This document shows, one piece after another, positions 24,155 to 31,701 of a DNA stretch of 46,120 bases. The first letter of the stretch is position 1. Each line of letters begins with the position of its first letter. The notes beneath the pieces are model-generated. The model had not been told where the DNA came from. It ran no database searches and saw only the letters and a program-made list of their open reading frames with translations. The stretch spans positions 1 through 46,120 of the forward strand of contig JAQQAM010000128.1 in assembly GCA_028532905.1 (NCBI GenBank), written 5' to 3'. Both the position numbers and the translations under genes were made by a program. This stretch comes from Spirochaetales bacterium. GTDB taxonomy: Bacteria > Spirochaetota > Spirochaetia > DSM-2461.

Positions 24155-25222
24155 CGCTCTGTTCAGTGTTCTGACTTCATCCAGCATGGCCTCCTGGTTT
24201 TCCCAGGGGACCTCGGGTTCCAGAACATGGGTGGGACCCACAACAATCCCGCCCTTCTCTCCGCAGATGTCCACCAGATCCCGCACAGACTGCCTGACCT
24301 CCTCTTCGCTTCCGAAGGGGAAGGTTGTCTGTGTACCGATGCCCCCCCAGAAGGAGATCCGGTCACCGTACTGATCATGAATTTTCCGGAAGTCCATACA
24401 TTCAGGCTGTATGGGATTCAGTATATCCACGCCGATCTCAATCAGATCGGGAATAAAGGGCTCGATAAAACCGCAGGAGTGGTAGAAAACCAGAATATCC
24501 GGCTTCACAGCCTTTGTGGCGGCGATGACTTCGGCCAGACGGGGTTTAAGCCACTGACGCCAGAGATCGGGACTTATCATAACGGTTTTCTGCATGCCCA
24601 CATCATCTCCGAAGGCGATGATATCAATCCCCGCCCGGGCAAAGGCGGTTGAGGCTTCTATGGAGTGGGCCGTCACCTTATCCAGTATACAGGCAGCCCG
24701 TTCATCCTCCATCATCATATCCATCATCAGATCATTCATACCCCGGATCAGCCAGGCCCGTTCCCAGATGGTCTGTTCCATCCAGCCGAAGGCGGCATAC
24801 CCCTCTTTCCGGCAGTCCTCTGCAAAACGGGTCCATTCTTCCTCGGAGCCCTCTTTCAGAGAGGGGAGTTTGAAATCCTGTATCTGAGCCAGACTTGTAT
24901 TTTCCCCTTCCAGGGGGCTGTGAAAATGGACCATGTGAAAAGCCGCCTCCGAACCGGGAGACATGCCGATGCCGAACTCATCCACCTTGAAACCATCAGG
25001 AATATGCAGTGCTTCAAAGAACTGAAATCCATTTCCCTCATACCCGGGAATGTACTCTCTCTCAATCACCCTGTGGGAAAAATCATAATATTCCGCCACA
25101 GTCCTGTCTTTCACCTTCTCATAAAACTCCTCCTCCTTGGGAGGAGTAAAAACCATATCACAGGGGATTTCCTCAAATCCCTGTCGTCTTAAGGCCTTGA
25201 GCAGATTATCTCTTTTAGTCAT
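24137..25222 (-). CDS. URO-D/MtaA-superfamily protein, copy 3 (with HSCG motif)
   Basis: This 361-residue cytoplasmic TIM-barrel protein is the copy most like methylcobamide methyltransferases: it keeps FYHSCGFIEPFIPDLIEIGVDILNPIQPEC, the HxC pair that binds zinc in MtaA/CmuA-type enzymes, followed by WGGIGTQTTFPFG near the C-terminus. GDDVGMQKTVMISPDLWRQWLKPRL is also typical of the superfamily. No corrinoid protein gene is nearby, so a methyl-transfer role is unproven. The ATG follows AGGAGAGACAC. It is divergent from the AraC gene at 25352 across a 129-bp spacer with direct repeats, and its 3' end overlaps the DUF5107-TPR gene by 18 nt on the opposite strand. Confidence 0.85.
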   Translation of the reverse strand: MTKRDNLLKALRRQGFEEIPCDMVFTPPKEEEFYEKVKDRTVAEYYDFSHRVIEREYIPGYEGNGFQFFEALHIPDGFKVDEFGIGMSPGSEAAFHMVHFHSPLEGENTSLAQIQDFKLPSLKEGSEEEWTRFAEDCRKEGYAAFGWMEQTIWERAWLIRGMNDLMMDMMMEDERAACILDKVTAHSIEASTAFARAGIDIIAFGDDVGMQKTVMISPDLWRQWLKPRLAEVIAATKAVKPDILVFYHSCGFIEPFIPDLIEIGVDILNPIQPECMDFRKIHDQYGDRISFWGGIGTQTTFPFGSEEEVRQSVRDLVDICGEKGGIVVGPTHVLEPEVPWENQEAMLDEVRTLNRALQGQK

Positions 25223-25265
25223 GTGTCTCTCCTGATTCCTTTAATTAGCAGCATTTTTTGATATA

Positions 25266-25294
25266 ATTAAAACCAATTTAAACCCATTAAACCC
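25266..25294. repeat. Three direct repeats of WTTAAAMCC in the divergent spacer: candidate AraC sites
   Basis: ATTAAAACC (25266-25274), TTTAAACCC (25277-25285) and ATTAAACCC (25286-25294) run in the same direction about 9-11 bp apart between the URO-D-like gene and the AraC gene. Same-face direct repeats are the usual form of AraC-family sites. Confidence 0.5.
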
Positions 25295-25312
25295 GTGTGA
25301 ATATGGAATATC

Positions 25313-25321
25313 TGCTATAAT
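25313..25321 (+). promoter_or_regulatory. Extended -10 promoter of the AraC gene
   Basis: TGC TATAAT is a perfect -10 with the extended TGn element, 30 nt before the ATG; no good -35 is visible, which is normal for extended -10 promoters. AAGAGGAAAAG before the ATG is the ribosome binding site. Confidence 0.6.
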
Positions 25322-25351
25322 ATGTAGATAATTTGATTATAAGAGGAAAAG

Positions 25352-26200
25352 ATGAGCCTGGACCATAGAATACAGACCGGTCTGGAGATACTGGCAGCAG
25401 GGCGGAAAACCCAGACTGTCAGAAGCCGGCTGAAACGATGGAGAACTCTCAACACCTTCGCCCTGGTTTATATCTGTGAGGGGATCGGGAGTTTTGAATC
25501 AAACGATACCGCCGAGATACAAGTCAAAGCGGGTGACTGCTTCTTCCTGTTCCCGGGAGTCAGCCATATCTACGGTCCCCCTGCCGATAGCATATGGAAG
25601 GAGATATGGGTTTTGTTCAGCGGTCCCCTGGCAGAGTACCTGGAAAAAGAGAAGATCCTCCATCCGGCCCATCCTGTTCTGTCCCTTCATGCTACAAGAC
25701 GGAGCGAATTTCAACGGAACCTGGAGAGCCTGGCCGATCAGTACAGATACAGAACACGGGATTACAGGATTAACTGCTCCACCCTTCTCTACAGCAGTCT
25801 GCTCCAGTCCTCTCTGCCAGTGGACAGCCCTCTGCCGGCGGAAGGCTCCCGTCTGCTGGATGAAATGAAACAGATACTCCACCGGAATATGGGGAACAGC
25901 AGCAGGATCTCCGCTTATTTTCACACGGAACGCTACTCCTACAATACTCTGCGCATGGAATTCCAGGCCCTTACAGACCAGTCTCCCGGTCAGTATCTGA
26001 ATGAACTGAGAATGCACCATGCCGAGGAGCAGCTCTTGTGGAGCGGTTTAAGTATTATTGAGATCAGCAGGGGTTTGGGATTTTCAGATTCCCGCTATTT
26101 TTCCCGGGCCTTCAGGAAGTACAGCGGCACCTCCCCCCGGGAATTCAGAAAACGGTATCATCTTATAAGGGATGATCAGCCGGATCAGTTTTCTCAGTAG
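25352..26200 (+). CDS. AraC-family regulator
   Basis: This 282-residue protein has a cupin-like N-terminal half (ALVYICEGIGSFESN...VKAGDCFFLFPGVSHIYGP) and a C-terminal HTH pair, with the second HTH well preserved (LSIIEISRGLGFSDSRYFSRAFRKYSGTSPREFRKRY). The first HTH (SRISAYFHTERYSYNTLRMEFQALTDQSPGQYLNELRMHHAEEQLL) is more diverged. Its likely target is the divergent URO-D-like gene (copy 3), with the direct repeats between them as binding sites. Its end overlaps the convergent acyP gene by 7 nt. Confidence 0.92.
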   Translation: MSLDHRIQTGLEILAAGRKTQTVRSRLKRWRTLNTFALVYICEGIGSFESNDTAEIQVKAGDCFFLFPGVSHIYGPPADSIWKEIWVLFSGPLAEYLEKEKILHPAHPVLSLHATRRSEFQRNLESLADQYRYRTRDYRINCSTLLYSSLLQSSLPVDSPLPAEGSRLLDEMKQILHRNMGNSSRISAYFHTERYSYNTLRMEFQALTDQSPGQYLNELRMHHAEEQLLWSGLSIIEISRGLGFSDSRYFSRAFRKYSGTSPREFRKRYHLIRDDQPDQFSQ

Positions 26201-26469
26201 GTCACATCAAAGTCGATTAGACTTTCATCAAAGGCGGCGGGCATTTCGATGACCCGGTCAACCCGGGCCGACGGGGGGCCCTTTCTCAGCCAGACACAGA
26301 AATCATCCACATCCTCCGAGGGTCCCTGCATATGAACCATGACGGAACCGTCCCGCTCATTTCTGACCCAGCCGCAGATTCCTCTGCGCCGGCCCTGCCG
26401 GCAGGTATAATAGCGGAAACCGACACCCTGAACACGGCCTGAGACTTTCAAGCGTATGACTCTATCCAC
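26194..26469 (-). CDS. acyP: Acylphosphatase
   Basis: This 91-residue cytoplasmic enzyme hydrolyses acyl phosphates. Both catalytic residues are in place: Arg19 in GRVQGVGFRYYT and Asn37 in GWVRNERDGSV, spaced as in known acylphosphatases, and the length is typical. It starts with GTG at 26469, with AAGGGG eight bases upstream. It lies 24 nt behind the receiver-only regulator on the same strand and may share its message. Its actual substrate in the cell is not shown by the sequence. Confidence 0.93.
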   Translation of the reverse strand: MDRVIRLKVSGRVQGVGFRYYTCRQGRRRGICGWVRNERDGSVMVHMQGPSEDVDDFCVWLRKGPPSARVDRVIEMPAAFDESLIDFDVTY

Positions 26470-26493
26470 CTGCCGGACCCCTTCTGTGAATGA

Positions 26494-26847
26494 TCAGGCT
26501 TCCAGAACGGCAGCCAGCTCGGATTCCAGATCGGCATAGTCATAGGGTTTGTAAAAAACCTTGAAAGGAATGGGGAACTCGGGCCGCAGAAAGCCGCTTG
26601 TGATGAATATATCCTTGTCCCGGCAGTACTGGTCCAGAAATTTGACCCAGTAGTCTCCACCCAGAATATCCATCCGGTAGTCGGTCACAATGATCTGTAT
26701 GTCCGGATGATCCAGAAGCTGCTTTATGGCTCCCACACCGTCGGAAGCAACATAGACCTTGTACCCTTTTCTCAGAAGATAATCTCTTAGTGTAAGTCTG
26801 ATGGCATCTTCGTCTTCCACAACGAGGACAGCCTTGTTTTCTGCCAT
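26494..26847 (-). CDS. Receiver-only response regulator
   Basis: This 117-residue protein is a single CheY-like domain: VLVVEDEDAIR acidic pocket, phospho-acceptor Asp in IIVTDYRMD, Ser in FITSGFL and Lys in VFYKPYD. No output domain is attached, so it must act through a partner, and no kinase gene is adjacent. AGGAGATACGC precedes the ATG, and a TGACAA/TATAAT promoter lies 47 nt upstream, partly inside the end of recX. Confidence 0.92.
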   Translation of the reverse strand: MAENKAVLVVEDEDAIRLTLRDYLLRKGYKVYVASDGVGAIKQLLDHPDIQIIVTDYRMDILGGDYWVKFLDQYCRDKDIFITSGFLRPEFPIPFKVFYKPYDYADLESELAAVLEA

Positions 26848-26893
26848 GCGTATCTCCTATCGTCCGGGCAATCTACCCTTGTTCACTAATCCT

Positions 26894-26922
26894 ATTATAG
26901 CCAAAGAACCTAGAAATTGTCA
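26894..26922 (-). promoter_or_regulatory. Promoter of the receiver-acyP pair
   Basis: Reading leftward, TGACAA (26917-26922) and a perfect TATAAT (26894-26899) have a 17-bp spacer. The -35 lies within the last codons of recX. Confidence 0.5.
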
Positions 26923-27560
26923 CGGTCTAGTTTTTTTATAATGGAAGAATAGGAGAATCCTCTTCTCTGAAGTTTCCTGATAAGCTTATCCCTGTCCACA
27001 GAAGGTACGGATGTTAACTTGTCGATCAAGCGCTGAAGGCCTTCGTCAATATCCCGGTCATTCACATATTCATCTACGCAGCTGCGGGCAATACCGGAAG
27101 GGACACCCCGTTTCTGAAGACCCGCTGTGAGGGACTCTTTCCCTTCGGGGTGGGATCTGATTCGTTCTCTGAGCCAGAGGGAGGCAAAGCGCTGATCATC
27201 CAGAAACCCCAGACCGGTCAGATCATCAATGATCCGTCTCACAACAGAAGCAGGATACTCCCGCTGCAGTAGTTTCTGAGCCATCCGCCCTGAAGAATCT
27301 TCTCTGAGGGCCAGGCGGGAGGCGGCCCACTCCTTTCCTCTCACATAGGCATCCTCTTCTTTCAGGAAAAGGAGATCGTCCTCATTGAGGAGATAGCCGG
27401 GTACCCAGCTTTCCTGCAGGGGAAGGGGCATAAAAAAAGAGGAGCCCTCTGATAAAAAGACTGTAACAGTCTCTTTTCCGGAACCCCTCTTCTGCAGAGA
27501 CGCGATAGAAATATTAACGTTTTGAGAACTGGAACTTTCTACGAGCTCCCTTCTGTCCAT
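26910..27560 (-). CDS. recX: Regulatory protein RecX
   Basis: This ~216-residue protein limits RecA filament activity. The family's helical repeats are visible: [29 protein letters not shown] (the AL..Ls.R..s..EL..KL pattern), [56 protein letters not shown] and [21 protein letters not shown]. The start is uncertain: the ATG at 27560 lies 47 nt inside rpsI with a weak ribosome binding site, and no other initiator occurs until much later. It follows rplM-rpsI, presumably on the same message. recA is not in the window. Confidence 0.85.
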   Translation of the reverse strand: MDRRELVESSSSQNVNISIASLQKRGSGKETVTVFLSEGSSFFMPLPLQESWVPGYLLNEDDLLFLKEEDAYVRGKEWAASRLALREDSSGRMAQKLLQREYPASVVRRIIDDLTGLGFLDDQRFASLWLRERIRSHPEGKESLTAGLQKRGVPSGIARSCVDEYVNDRDIDEGLQRLIDKLTSVPSVDRDKLIRKLQRRGFSYSSIIKKLDRDNF

Positions 27561-27906
27561 ATTTCTTTCTCTCAACCATTCTGGAGTCTCTTGTGAGGAA
27601 TCCGTTGGCCTTCAGAGAAGGTCTGTTGGCTTCATCAAGATCAACCAGAGCTCTGGAGATACCATGACGGCAGGCGCCAGCCTGACCGGTGATACCACCG
27701 CCTCTAACTGTAATCAGAATATCGTATTTATCGGCAGTGTCAGTTACAACAAGGGGTTCCTTGATCATAGTGACCTGCTGTTCAATGGGGAAAAACTCAG
27801 AAATGGCTTTTCCATTGACTACGATTTCGCCTTTACCCTGTCTGAAATAGACGCGGGCAGTTGCTGTTTTTCTTCTTCCGGTACCGTGTGCAAGATTTTT
27901 AATCAC
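27514..27906 (-). CDS. rpsI: 30S ribosomal protein S9
   Basis: This 130-residue small-subunit protein is complete: [26 protein letters not shown] at the start, [21 protein letters not shown] in the middle and the invariant basic tail ending SKR, which reaches the P-site tRNA. It starts with GTG at 27906 behind GGGAGAGGAACA. rplM lies 12 nt upstream, the usual rplM-rpsI order. Confidence 0.98.
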   Translation of the reverse strand: MIKNLAHGTGRRKTATARVYFRQGKGEIVVNGKAISEFFPIEQQVTMIKEPLVVTDTADKYDILITVRGGGITGQAGACRHGISRALVDLDEANRPSLKANGFLTRDSRMVERKKYGQKGARRKFQFSKR

Positions 27907-27918
27907 TGTTCCTCTCCC

Positions 27919-28356
27919 TTACATCTCAATCTTTACAGGCTTCTGTGCCGCATGGGGATGATCCGCACCGGCATAAACTTTGACGTTGGTAAAAAGCTTG
28001 TTACCGAGGGTTCCTTTGGGAAGCATACCCTTGATGGCTTTTTCCATGGGAGCGGTGGGCTTTCTGGCAACCAGTTTTTCATAGTTTTCAGACTTCAGTC
28101 CACCAAGATAACCTGAGTGACGATAGTACATCTTGTCAGCTTTTTTGTTACCGGTGAGGGCAGCTTCTGCGGCATTCACAACGATTACATAATCTCCCAC
28201 TTCCTGGTGGGGAGTATAGAGCGCCTTGTTTTTACCTCTCAGAATATCAGCGGCTTTTACAGCGACACGACCAAGAGGCTGACCAGCTGCATCTATGAGA
28301 TACCACTTACGCTCAATTTCATTTGGTTTAACAAATATTGTTTTCATTTTTTTCAT
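27919..28356 (-). CDS. rplM: 50S ribosomal protein L13
   Basis: This 145-residue large-subunit protein shows RKWYLIDAAGQPLGRVAVKAADILRGKNKALYTPH, DYVIVVNAAEAALTGNKKADKMYYRHSGYLGGLK and the C-terminal GMLPKGTLG block. Two starts are possible (MKKMKTIF or MKTIF); AAGG is close to the first and far from the second, so neither has ideal spacing. It heads the rplM-rpsI-recX group. Confidence 0.97.
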   Translation of the reverse strand: MKKMKTIFVKPNEIERKWYLIDAAGQPLGRVAVKAADILRGKNKALYTPHQEVGDYVIVVNAAEAALTGNKKADKMYYRHSGYLGGLKSENYEKLVARKPTAPMEKAIKGMLPKGTLGNKLFTNVKVYAGADHPHAAQKPVKIEM

Positions 28357-28399
28357 CTACCTTATTAAAGGATCTTTGTTTAGTCGTAACGGGTTCGGT

Positions 28400-28428
28400 A
28401 TTTTCACACAAACCATAAAACTTGTCAA
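28400..28428 (-). promoter_or_regulatory. Promoter of rplM-rpsI-recX
   Basis: Reading leftward, a perfect TTGACA (28423-28428) and GAAAAT (28400-28405) have a 17-bp spacer with an extended TG (TGTGAAAAT). It gives a ~37-nt leader. No ribosomal leader structure was recognised in the 179-nt gap behind it. Confidence 0.65.
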
Positions 28429-28535
28429 TATGGAATTTGAGGCAACATAAGAGTTTAGGTTATTTCCGCCACAGCTGAGAAATCAGGGTGAAAAAGGATC
28501 CCTCAGGGGCCGTATCTCCCGTTCCGTCCGGCCTG

Positions 28536-28829
28536 TCAGAAACGTCTGTTCCTGAAGATGTAAAAACCGAATCCCAGGGCATAGAACAGATAGGGTACCA
28601 TCTGCAGGATTCCCAGCCACAGGGGAATCCGTCCTTCCAGATCCGGTGAGTAGGGAAGAATGGAAAGGGAGGAGAGGATTTCTATGAGAAGGACGATAAA
28701 GGAGACCAGTATACCGGTAACAATGAACAGCCAGGATTCCTCCCTGGTGCGCGACCAGACCCAAATGGCCAGAAAGGATGCGATGAAGCTGACAGCGGCT
28801 CTTCCGATTAAAAGAGATGCAGGACTCAT
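28536..28829 (-). CDS. Small inner-membrane protein of unknown function
   Basis: This 97-residue protein has three hydrophobic helices (about residues 9-25, 33-55 and 70-90) and a basic C-terminus (FRNRRF), so it is an integral membrane protein with its end in the cytoplasm. No known family is recognised. Its ATG overlaps the upstream gene's stop (ATGA), so it is translationally coupled and ends a run of four genes joined this way. Confidence 0.75.
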   Translation of the reverse strand: MSPASLLIGRAAVSFIASFLAIWVWSRTREESWLFIVTGILVSFIVLLIEILSSLSILPYSPDLEGRIPLWLGILQMVPYLFYALGFGFYIFRNRRF

Positions 28830-29605
28830 GGGGCTGTTCCTCCGGGAAAGACTTTCTTCAGAACCTTCAGATCACCGCTGCTTAATTCACGGGGGATAAT
28901 GCAGGGGGACTCCCTGGAGGGAGACAAAAGTACACCCTCTTCCAGAGCCTTTTTGAAGATTCTATCATAATCATCGGCAGATCCGGTAAAAAAGCAATAG
29001 TTCCCCTGCATGGTCCACTCCTCACCGGGGGTAAACAGGGGGGCTGTTATCTCTTTCAGGGCGGCCAGCAGGGACCAGAGACTGCGGTTTATGGCAGCGG
29101 CATTGACGGGAGAGGGCAGATCCCCGGGGGGAAGCTCTCCGTCCCGGGACACAATGATCCGGCCCGCATCCAGTCCGGGAAGGGGGATAAGGATTTCCAC
29201 CTGCTCCGCCTTATCCGGCCAGGGAAGACCGGGACGCCACAGGACAAATGAGGCCTCCGGGCGGACCAGAATGTCTGATGGCCTGCCCGGTACATCCTCC
29301 CGGTCCTGCCGGCAGCTGTAATAGGCAATGTCCCTACAGCCGGCGTTCAGAAAATCGCAGAGGGCTGCGGCCGCCTTGAGCATTTTACCCTCTTCCGATG
29401 AGGGGAAAGGGGCGAAAACACCCCGGCTCAGTGTATTTTTCAGCTGCAGAGAGACTCCATCGGGACGGTGTCCCAGCCAGGCTCTTCCCCTATCCAGATA
29501 CAGGTCCAGAAAGCGTCTGCCTGAGGCATCGTACAGGTGATAGTCCCGGGCTCTCCTGATAACCGGGAGCCGTCTTAAGTTTTTATATTCCTCTGATCTG
29601 TTCAT
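28826..29605 (-). CDS. Truncated class III aminotransferase-like protein without recognisable PLP core
   Basis: This 259-residue protein opens like a class III (glutamate-1-semialdehyde type) aminotransferase: RARDYHLYDASGRRFLDLYLDRGRAWLGHRPDGVSLQLKNTLSRG, the N-terminal cap common to that family. Family members have 400-450 residues with a PLP-binding Lys in the middle; here the region after residue ~90 is short and I find no matching Lys or Asp motif. The end (YCFFTGSADDYDRIFKKALEEGVLLSPS) again resembles the C-terminal domain. It is an intact ORF joined by ATGA overlaps to the helicase before and the membrane protein after, so it looks selected rather than a decayed pseudogene. It may be a non-catalytic PLP-fold protein. 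Confidence 0.6.
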   Translation of the reverse strand: MNRSEEYKNLRRLPVIRRARDYHLYDASGRRFLDLYLDRGRAWLGHRPDGVSLQLKNTLSRGVFAPFPSSEEGKMLKAAAALCDFLNAGCRDIAYYSCRQDREDVPGRPSDILVRPEASFVLWRPGLPWPDKAEQVEILIPLPGLDAGRIIVSRDGELPPGDLPSPVNAAAINRSLWSLLAALKEITAPLFTPGEEWTMQGNYCFFTGSADDYDRIFKKALEEGVLLSPSRESPCIIPRELSSGDLKVLKKVFPGGTAP

Positions 29606-31701
29606 TGTCCGATCTTCTCCAGCTGGTATCCGTTGAACTCGGGAAGAAAGGTCATGGAGTGTCCCGTCTCAAAGGCAACCTGAATGACAAGGTGTCCGCT
29701 GTTTTCCATATTCCGGATCACCTCGCCCACACCGTAATCGTCATGGTAGATTCTGGTTCCCGGGGGATATTCGGAGTCCGGGACTCCGGCAGCGGAAACC
29801 GGGGCTTCCCCCATCACCTCAATATGGTCTTCCGGGAGTTCCCTTAAAAAACGGCTGGGTGAGGCCTGTTCGGTCCTGCCGTAGAGCATTCGCCTGCGGC
29901 AGCTTGTGAGATACAGCTCCTTCCGGGCCCGGGTGATGCTCACATAGAACAGGCGTCTTTCCTCTTCAATTTCCTCTTCATCATCATATTCGGCGCCTCT
30001 GGGAAACAGACCGTCTTCCATTCCGGTGATAAACACACGGTCGTATTCAAGGCCCTTGGTGTTATGCATGGTAATCAGGGTCACCCGGTTGGTGTCGTTC
30101 TCTTCCTCTTCCAGTGAAGCCTGATCCAGTTCAATGAGCTCCAGAAACTCCGCCAGTCCCTCGGGGGTGGAGGGATAATCACTGGCTGCCGAAACAAGCT
30201 CCTCCAGGTTTTTCACCTTCTGGGTTCCTTCGGCCTTGTCATGGTCTCTGTAATGATCAAAGAGACCGGACTCTGTAATCAACTCCTTAAGAAACTGCCC
30301 CAGGTTTTCCTGTACAGGCATAATCTCTTTCATCTTCTGCAGCAGATCAATGAGAGAGGCCACCCCTTTGGCAGCTTTTCCCCGGATTCTCTCTTTTGCC
30401 GAAACAAGGGCTTGTTCCAGATTCACCGAAAGGAGAACGGCCCCCTCCCCTTTCAGGATTTTATTCAGAGAAACCGCACCGATCCCCCGGGCCGGCTTGT
30501 TGATAAGCCTGCGGAAGGCCACCTCGTCGGCGGGGTTGCTGAGGAATCCCAGATAGGCCAGAGAGTCTTTAACCTCTTCCCGGCTGTAGAAACTGGTGGT
30601 GCCCACCAGTCTGTAGCTGATATTGTGTTTCCGGAATACCGACTCAAACAGACGGGACTGGGCATTGGTCCTATACAGAACCGCCGACCCCGACCAGTTG
30701 CCGTCTGCCAGCTGCCGGGCACAGAACTCGGCTTCCTCGTTCTGATCGGCCAGATAGGCCAGCCGGGGTTTGACCCCCTCCTCCTGACGGGTCCACAGGC
30801 TCTTTCCCAGTCTTCCTTCATTATGTGAAACCACATGGGAGGCAACGGCCAGAATATGACCCGTAGACCGGTAATTCTCTTCCAGCTTGATGACTCTGGT
30901 GCCGGGAAAATGGTCCTGAAATCCCAGAATGTTCTCCACTTCCGCTCCCCGGAACCGGTAGATGGACTGATCGTCATCTCCCACCACACAGAGCCAGGTG
31001 CCCGGAGCCACCAGCTCCTGAAGAAGCTGAAACTGGGCTCTGTTGGAGTCCTGGTATTCATCCACGAGAACCACCTTGAACCGTTGCTGGATTCTGGTTT
31101 TCACCTCGGGGTTTTCGGCCAGCAGTTTTCTGGACAGATAGATCAGGTCACCGAAATCGGCATTCCCGATCTCTCTGAGGCGCTCTTCGTATTCTCTGTA
31201 GTACCGGGGAAACTCGTGGTCTGCGGAGATATGGGACAGATTGTCATCGGGACTGAGGCACTCATCCTTGGCCCGTGATATATTCCGGGCAATCAGCTTC
31301 AGCTCATTCCGGGGCAGATGGTCAAACAGAGTTTTCAGCAGCCCGATGGTATCGTCGTCATCATAGATACTGAAACTGCTTTTCAGACCCAGAGACGCTC
31401 CGTTCCGCCGGAGCAGCCAGGCTCCGAAGGAGTGGAAGGTGCGGATCATGGCCCCTTCGGCACCGGGAACAAGAGACTCCACCCGCTCCCTCATTTCAGC
31501 AGCCGCCTTGTTTGTAAAGGTCACCGCTAGAATGGACCAGGGGTTGAATCCCAGCTTCTCCACCAGGTAAGCGATTCGGGTTGTGATAACCCTGGTTTTA
31601 CCCGAACCGGCTCCCGCCAGTATGAGAAGGGGATCTTTTTCGTGGAGGACAGCTTCTTTCTGCTCACTGTTCAGGGCAGAGAGCCACTGGGGTTCTTTCA
31701 T
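29602..31701 (-). CDS. UvrD/PcrA-family DNA helicase
   Basis: This 699-residue superfamily 1A helicase unwinds DNA 3' to 5' in repair and replication restart. Motifs in order: LNSEQKEAVLHEKDPLLILAGAGSGKT (Q and I), AVTFTNKAAAEMRERV (Ia), VVLVDEYQDSNRAQ (II), VVGDDDQSIYRFRGA (III), KLEENYRS (IV), TLITMHNTKGLEYDRVFITGMEDGLFP (V) and EEERRLFYVSITRARKELYL (VI). A short C-terminal segment with PPGTRIYHDDYGVGEV resembles the Tudor-like tail of PcrA, which binds RNA polymerase. PcrA and Rep/UvrD cannot be separated for certain by eye. It starts in an ATGA overlap with rimO. Confidence 0.95.
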   Translation of the reverse strand: MKEPQWLSALNSEQKEAVLHEKDPLLILAGAGSGKTRVITTRIAYLVEKLGFNPWSILAVTFTNKAAAEMRERVESLVPGAEGAMIRTFHSFGAWLLRRNGASLGLKSSFSIYDDDDTIGLLKTLFDHLPRNELKLIARNISRAKDECLSPDDNLSHISADHEFPRYYREYEERLREIGNADFGDLIYLSRKLLAENPEVKTRIQQRFKVVLVDEYQDSNRAQFQLLQELVAPGTWLCVVGDDDQSIYRFRGAEVENILGFQDHFPGTRVIKLEENYRSTGHILAVASHVVSHNEGRLGKSLWTRQEEGVKPRLAYLADQNEEAEFCARQLADGNWSGSAVLYRTNAQSRLFESVFRKHNISYRLVGTTSFYSREEVKDSLAYLGFLSNPADEVAFRRLINKPARGIGAVSLNKILKGEGAVLLSVNLEQALVSAKERIRGKAAKGVASLIDLLQKMKEIMPVQENLGQFLKELITESGLFDHYRDHDKAEGTQKVKNLEELVSAASDYPSTPEGLAEFLELIELDQASLEEEENDTNRVTLITMHNTKGLEYDRVFITGMEDGLFPRGAEYDDEEEIEEERRLFYVSITRARKELYLTSCRRRMLYGRTEQASPSRFLRELPEDHIEVMGEAPVSAAGVPDSEYPPGTRIYHDDYGVGEVIRNMENSGHLVIQVAFETGHSMTFLPEFNGYQLEKIGQ

